From contig OZ014419.1 in NCBI GenBank assembly GCA_963965975.1, forward strand, positions 3,809,677 to 3,873,676: a stretch of DNA of 64,000 nt, given 5' to 3'. The stretch is from Xestospongia bergquistia. Taxonomy: Eukaryota; Porifera; Demospongiae; Haplosclerida; Petrosiidae. Position 1 is the stretch's first letter. Every line of letters begins with the position of its first letter. Shown one piece after another: positions 61,514 through 64,000 of this stretch. The translations under genes were made by a program, and so were the position numbers. Below the pieces are notes generated by a model. It had not been told where the DNA came from. It was given only the letters and a program-made list of their open reading frames with translations, and made no database searches.

Positions 61514-63500
61514 GTGATTAGACTCCTCATTTTCTTTCTCTCTATCTCTCTCTCTCTTTCTTTTTCTCACTCTCACAATCTCTCTCCTCATCAGTCTCTA
61601 TTTCTCTTTCTCCCTATCTCACACACAGATTTTCTCAGAGTTTCTGCTTGGCTATCTCCCTGTGCCTATGTCTCTCTTATTTTAGGAATCTCTCTCTCAG
61701 TCTATCTCTTGGAGTGTCTCTCTTTTACGTTCTCCCACTCACACAGTCTCTCTATTTCCCTACATGCATGTCATCCTCTCACATACAAACACAAACATCC
61801 TCAGAGTTTCTCTATCTCTCTCTCTCAAAATCTCTTTCTCTCAGTCAAAGTATCTCTCACTCCCTCCTTTCTCACACACACTTTCATAGTCTCTTAATAT
61901 CTTTCTCAGACAATCTCTGTTAGAATTTCTATCTCATAGTCTGTCACCCTCACAGTCTCTCTCTCTCTCACTCTCTGAGTCCCTATCCCTCTGTCTCTAT
62001 CTCATAGTTGATCACTCTCAGAGTCCCTTCTTTCTCTATTAAACACAGACATACACTATCAAATTCTTCCACTTTTTCTCTCTCTCACTCTCTCACTTTA
62101 GAAGTCTCTCTCTCTCATACTCACAAACACAGATTCTCCCAGTCTATCTGTCTCTCCTTCCTTTAGAACTCTCTCTCTCAATGTCTCTGTATCTCTCTCT
62201 TATTATACTCTATCTGTCTGTGTCTCTCTCCCTCTCTCACACACACACACACATGCACACAAACACACTCTCAGAGTCTCAATCTGTCTGTATGTGTTAG
62301 TATGTGTGTGTCTCTCTCTCATACGGAGTCACACATAAAGCCTTTCTCTAGCACACTCATACTCACATTCTCTCACTCTTTCTCTCTCTCTCACTTTCAC
62401 TTTCTCTGTCACAGAAACATTCATAGAGTCTCTCATTCATTCTCTCTCTCTCTCTCTCTCTTTCTCTCTATCCTACCTCACAACAGAAGTCCTCCCTCAC
62501 TCTCCCACTCTCATTCAGAGTATCTCTCTCTCTTTCATAGTATTTCACTGTCAGAGTCTCTCTCTCATTTACATACACACACTCATAGATTCTGTCAGTC
62601 TTTTTCCTTGTCTCTCTCGCCCCTCGCAATAGGATTATCTCTTTATATCACTCTCGGAGTCTCTATGTCTCTAATTCTCTCATTTTAAAAATGTCTCTCT
62701 CTCTCCTTATTATTTTGTATATCTCTTTCTCTTTCACTTATTTCCTCTCTGTACTCTCTGTCCCTTTCTCTCACCCATGCACAGAGACTGTCAGAGTCTT
62801 TCCCTGTCTCTCTTTCTCTGTCTCGTCTCTGTCTATATCTCTTTCTTTCTCTTACTCTCTCTCTGTCTCTCTCATAGTTTATCACTGTTACAGTGCCTCT
62901 TACACACACACTCAGAGTCTGTCAGTCTCTCTCTGTGTCTCCTTCCTCGGTCTATTCTCTCTCTCTTTCTTTCAGAGTCTCCCTCTCTCTCTCTCTCTCT
63001 CTCAGTCTCTATTTCTCTTTCTTTCTCTCTTATTTTCTCTTTGTCTCTCTGTCCCTCTCTCTCTCTCACACACACACACAGATTCAGAGTCTCTCCCTGT
63101 TTCTTTCTCTTGTCTCTCTCTCTCTCTATCTCATAGAGCATGACTGTCAGAGGCTACCTCTATCTTTTCCACTTTCTCGCGCACCCACACTCCCAATTCC
63201 TTGAATTCCTTTTCTCTCTCTCTTTTTCTCACTCACACACTCATGTCTCTCAGTCTTTCTTGCTCTCTGTCTCTTCTCTCTCACATTAGGAGTCTCTCTC
63301 TTACACTCAGTATCTCTCAATCTATTTCTTTTCAGAGTCTCTCGCTTCTCTTATTCTTGTAGTACCTTGACAGAACAAAATACTCTCTCATTTTTTAAAG
63401 TTATTATACACGAAATTATTAATTATACACAAAATTATCTGTTATGGATCATCTCAAACTGAGACAGCTAATGAGCTTGCCACTCTGAGGACTAATTAAT
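61514..63500. repeat. Fourth, diverged copy of CT-rich repeat with tail
   Basis: CT blocks with the same ordered interruptions as unit 2 from 23,030 to 25,440: GTATCT-type spacers, CATGCATGTCATCCTCTCAC (near 61,765), CGCAATAGGATTATCTC (near 62,625), and the end GTAGTACCTTGACAGAACAA (63,360). The tail then fuses part of tail B with the end of tail A (ACAGCTAATGAGCTTGCC, near 63,455). It lacks the FLYWCH transposon (single target site near 61,890) and the LTR. It lies immediately upstream of the first visible MAGUK exon, presumably in an intron. Confidence 0.88.
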
Positions 63501-63895
63501 TGTACTTAATGATAGGGGCTGGTCTTTTCAATGTAGGATTTGGTAAACTAGGTTAAGAGATAAAAGATTCTTAAATGATAGTTTGTATGGCTACGTATAC
63601 ATAATTATGGTGAGGGAGACCCTACTGATAATCCTGCAAAATTTACAATTGGTTTAAAAACACAACCAATAATCTTGAAGAACTCTTAAACTTTAAGTCA
63701 ATGGGTGGAGCTTATTAATAATTAATTAGTTGCTAGTTATGCCTCTGCAACCTCTATGTTGTGAGACCACACCCTTTTACTTATTACATCATATCTTATA
63801 GTATTGAGGAAGACTGTGTTAGACAGGAGGCACATTGATCAGCTGTATATATCACATTATTTTAATATTGACAATAGTTAGACTACTCAAGTATA
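63501..63895. other. No feature recognised
   Basis: AT-rich sequence between two CT-rich tracts; no domain or exon seen. Confidence 0.5.
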
Positions 63896-64000
63896 TTGGT
63901 TTCTCTCTCTCCCTACCTATTGCTCTTTATTTATCTTTCTCTATCTCTCTCTATCTCACACTCTTTTAGAGTCTTTTCTCTCTCTCTCATTGTGTTTCAC
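63896..64000. repeat. Start of a further CT-rich tract
   Basis: TCTCTC-rich sequence with an AGAGTCTTTTCTC interruption running off the window edge; probably another member of the same family. Confidence 0.7.

Overview
The window is nuclear DNA from an animal: AT-rich, with many very short GT-AG introns (about 45-110 bp in the clearest gene) and metazoan gene families (an MPP/p55-type MAGUK, HMG-CoA reductase, lysosomal-type histidine acid phosphatase). Compact introns and AT-richness resemble published sponge genomes, but I cannot name the species. I saw no RNA gene, CRISPR array or prokaryotic operon.

Bases 1-49,223 are one giant, internally amplified inverted repeat. The left arm (1-12,740) is the reverse complement of sequence scattered through 14,618-49,223, with a loop of about 1.9 kb. 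Each arm carries, from the outside in: an old degenerate repeat field, a decayed HMG-CoA reductase gene, a convergent decayed acid phosphatase gene, a truncated LTR retrotransposon, and CT-rich (GA-rich on the left) quasi-simple blocks split by a FLYWCH-bearing transposon. The right arm has extra copies of an ~8.8 kb direct-repeat unit with the same junction inside reverse transcriptase, so the retroelement occurs four times (one inverted, three direct). Later events hit single copies: a 1.23 kb terminal-inverted-repeat transposon in unit 2, and a piggyBac element with a 1 kb duplication of its flanks in the right arm. The left arm has lost about 1.25 kb containing the HMG-CoA reductase sterol-sensing exons.

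The retroelement has a 5' LTR with perfect inverted termini, a tRNA-Met-like internal primer site and a copia-like gag start, followed by a Ty3/gypsy-type pol in which integrase lies before reverse transcriptase (the Gmr1-like order). Every copy is broken, each in its own way.

Bases 49,224-57,430 are mostly single-copy, with minisatellites, a 316 bp MITE, a transposase HTH remnant and a small PHD-finger-like gene. Bases 57,431-61,509 hold a MAGUK gene on the minus strand: L27 end, split PDZ, SH3, hook and guanylate-kinase domain. A nearly perfect inverted repeat lies in its PDZ region and the central PDZ exon is not visible. Upstream of the first visible exon is another, diverged copy of the CT-rich repeat (61,514-63,500). 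It lacks the FLYWCH transposon and so supplies an empty site for it.

The window therefore reads as a repeat-driven rearrangement history: two linked genes died, a retroelement landed beside them, the block folded into a palindrome and was tandemly amplified, and younger transposons then marked individual copies.
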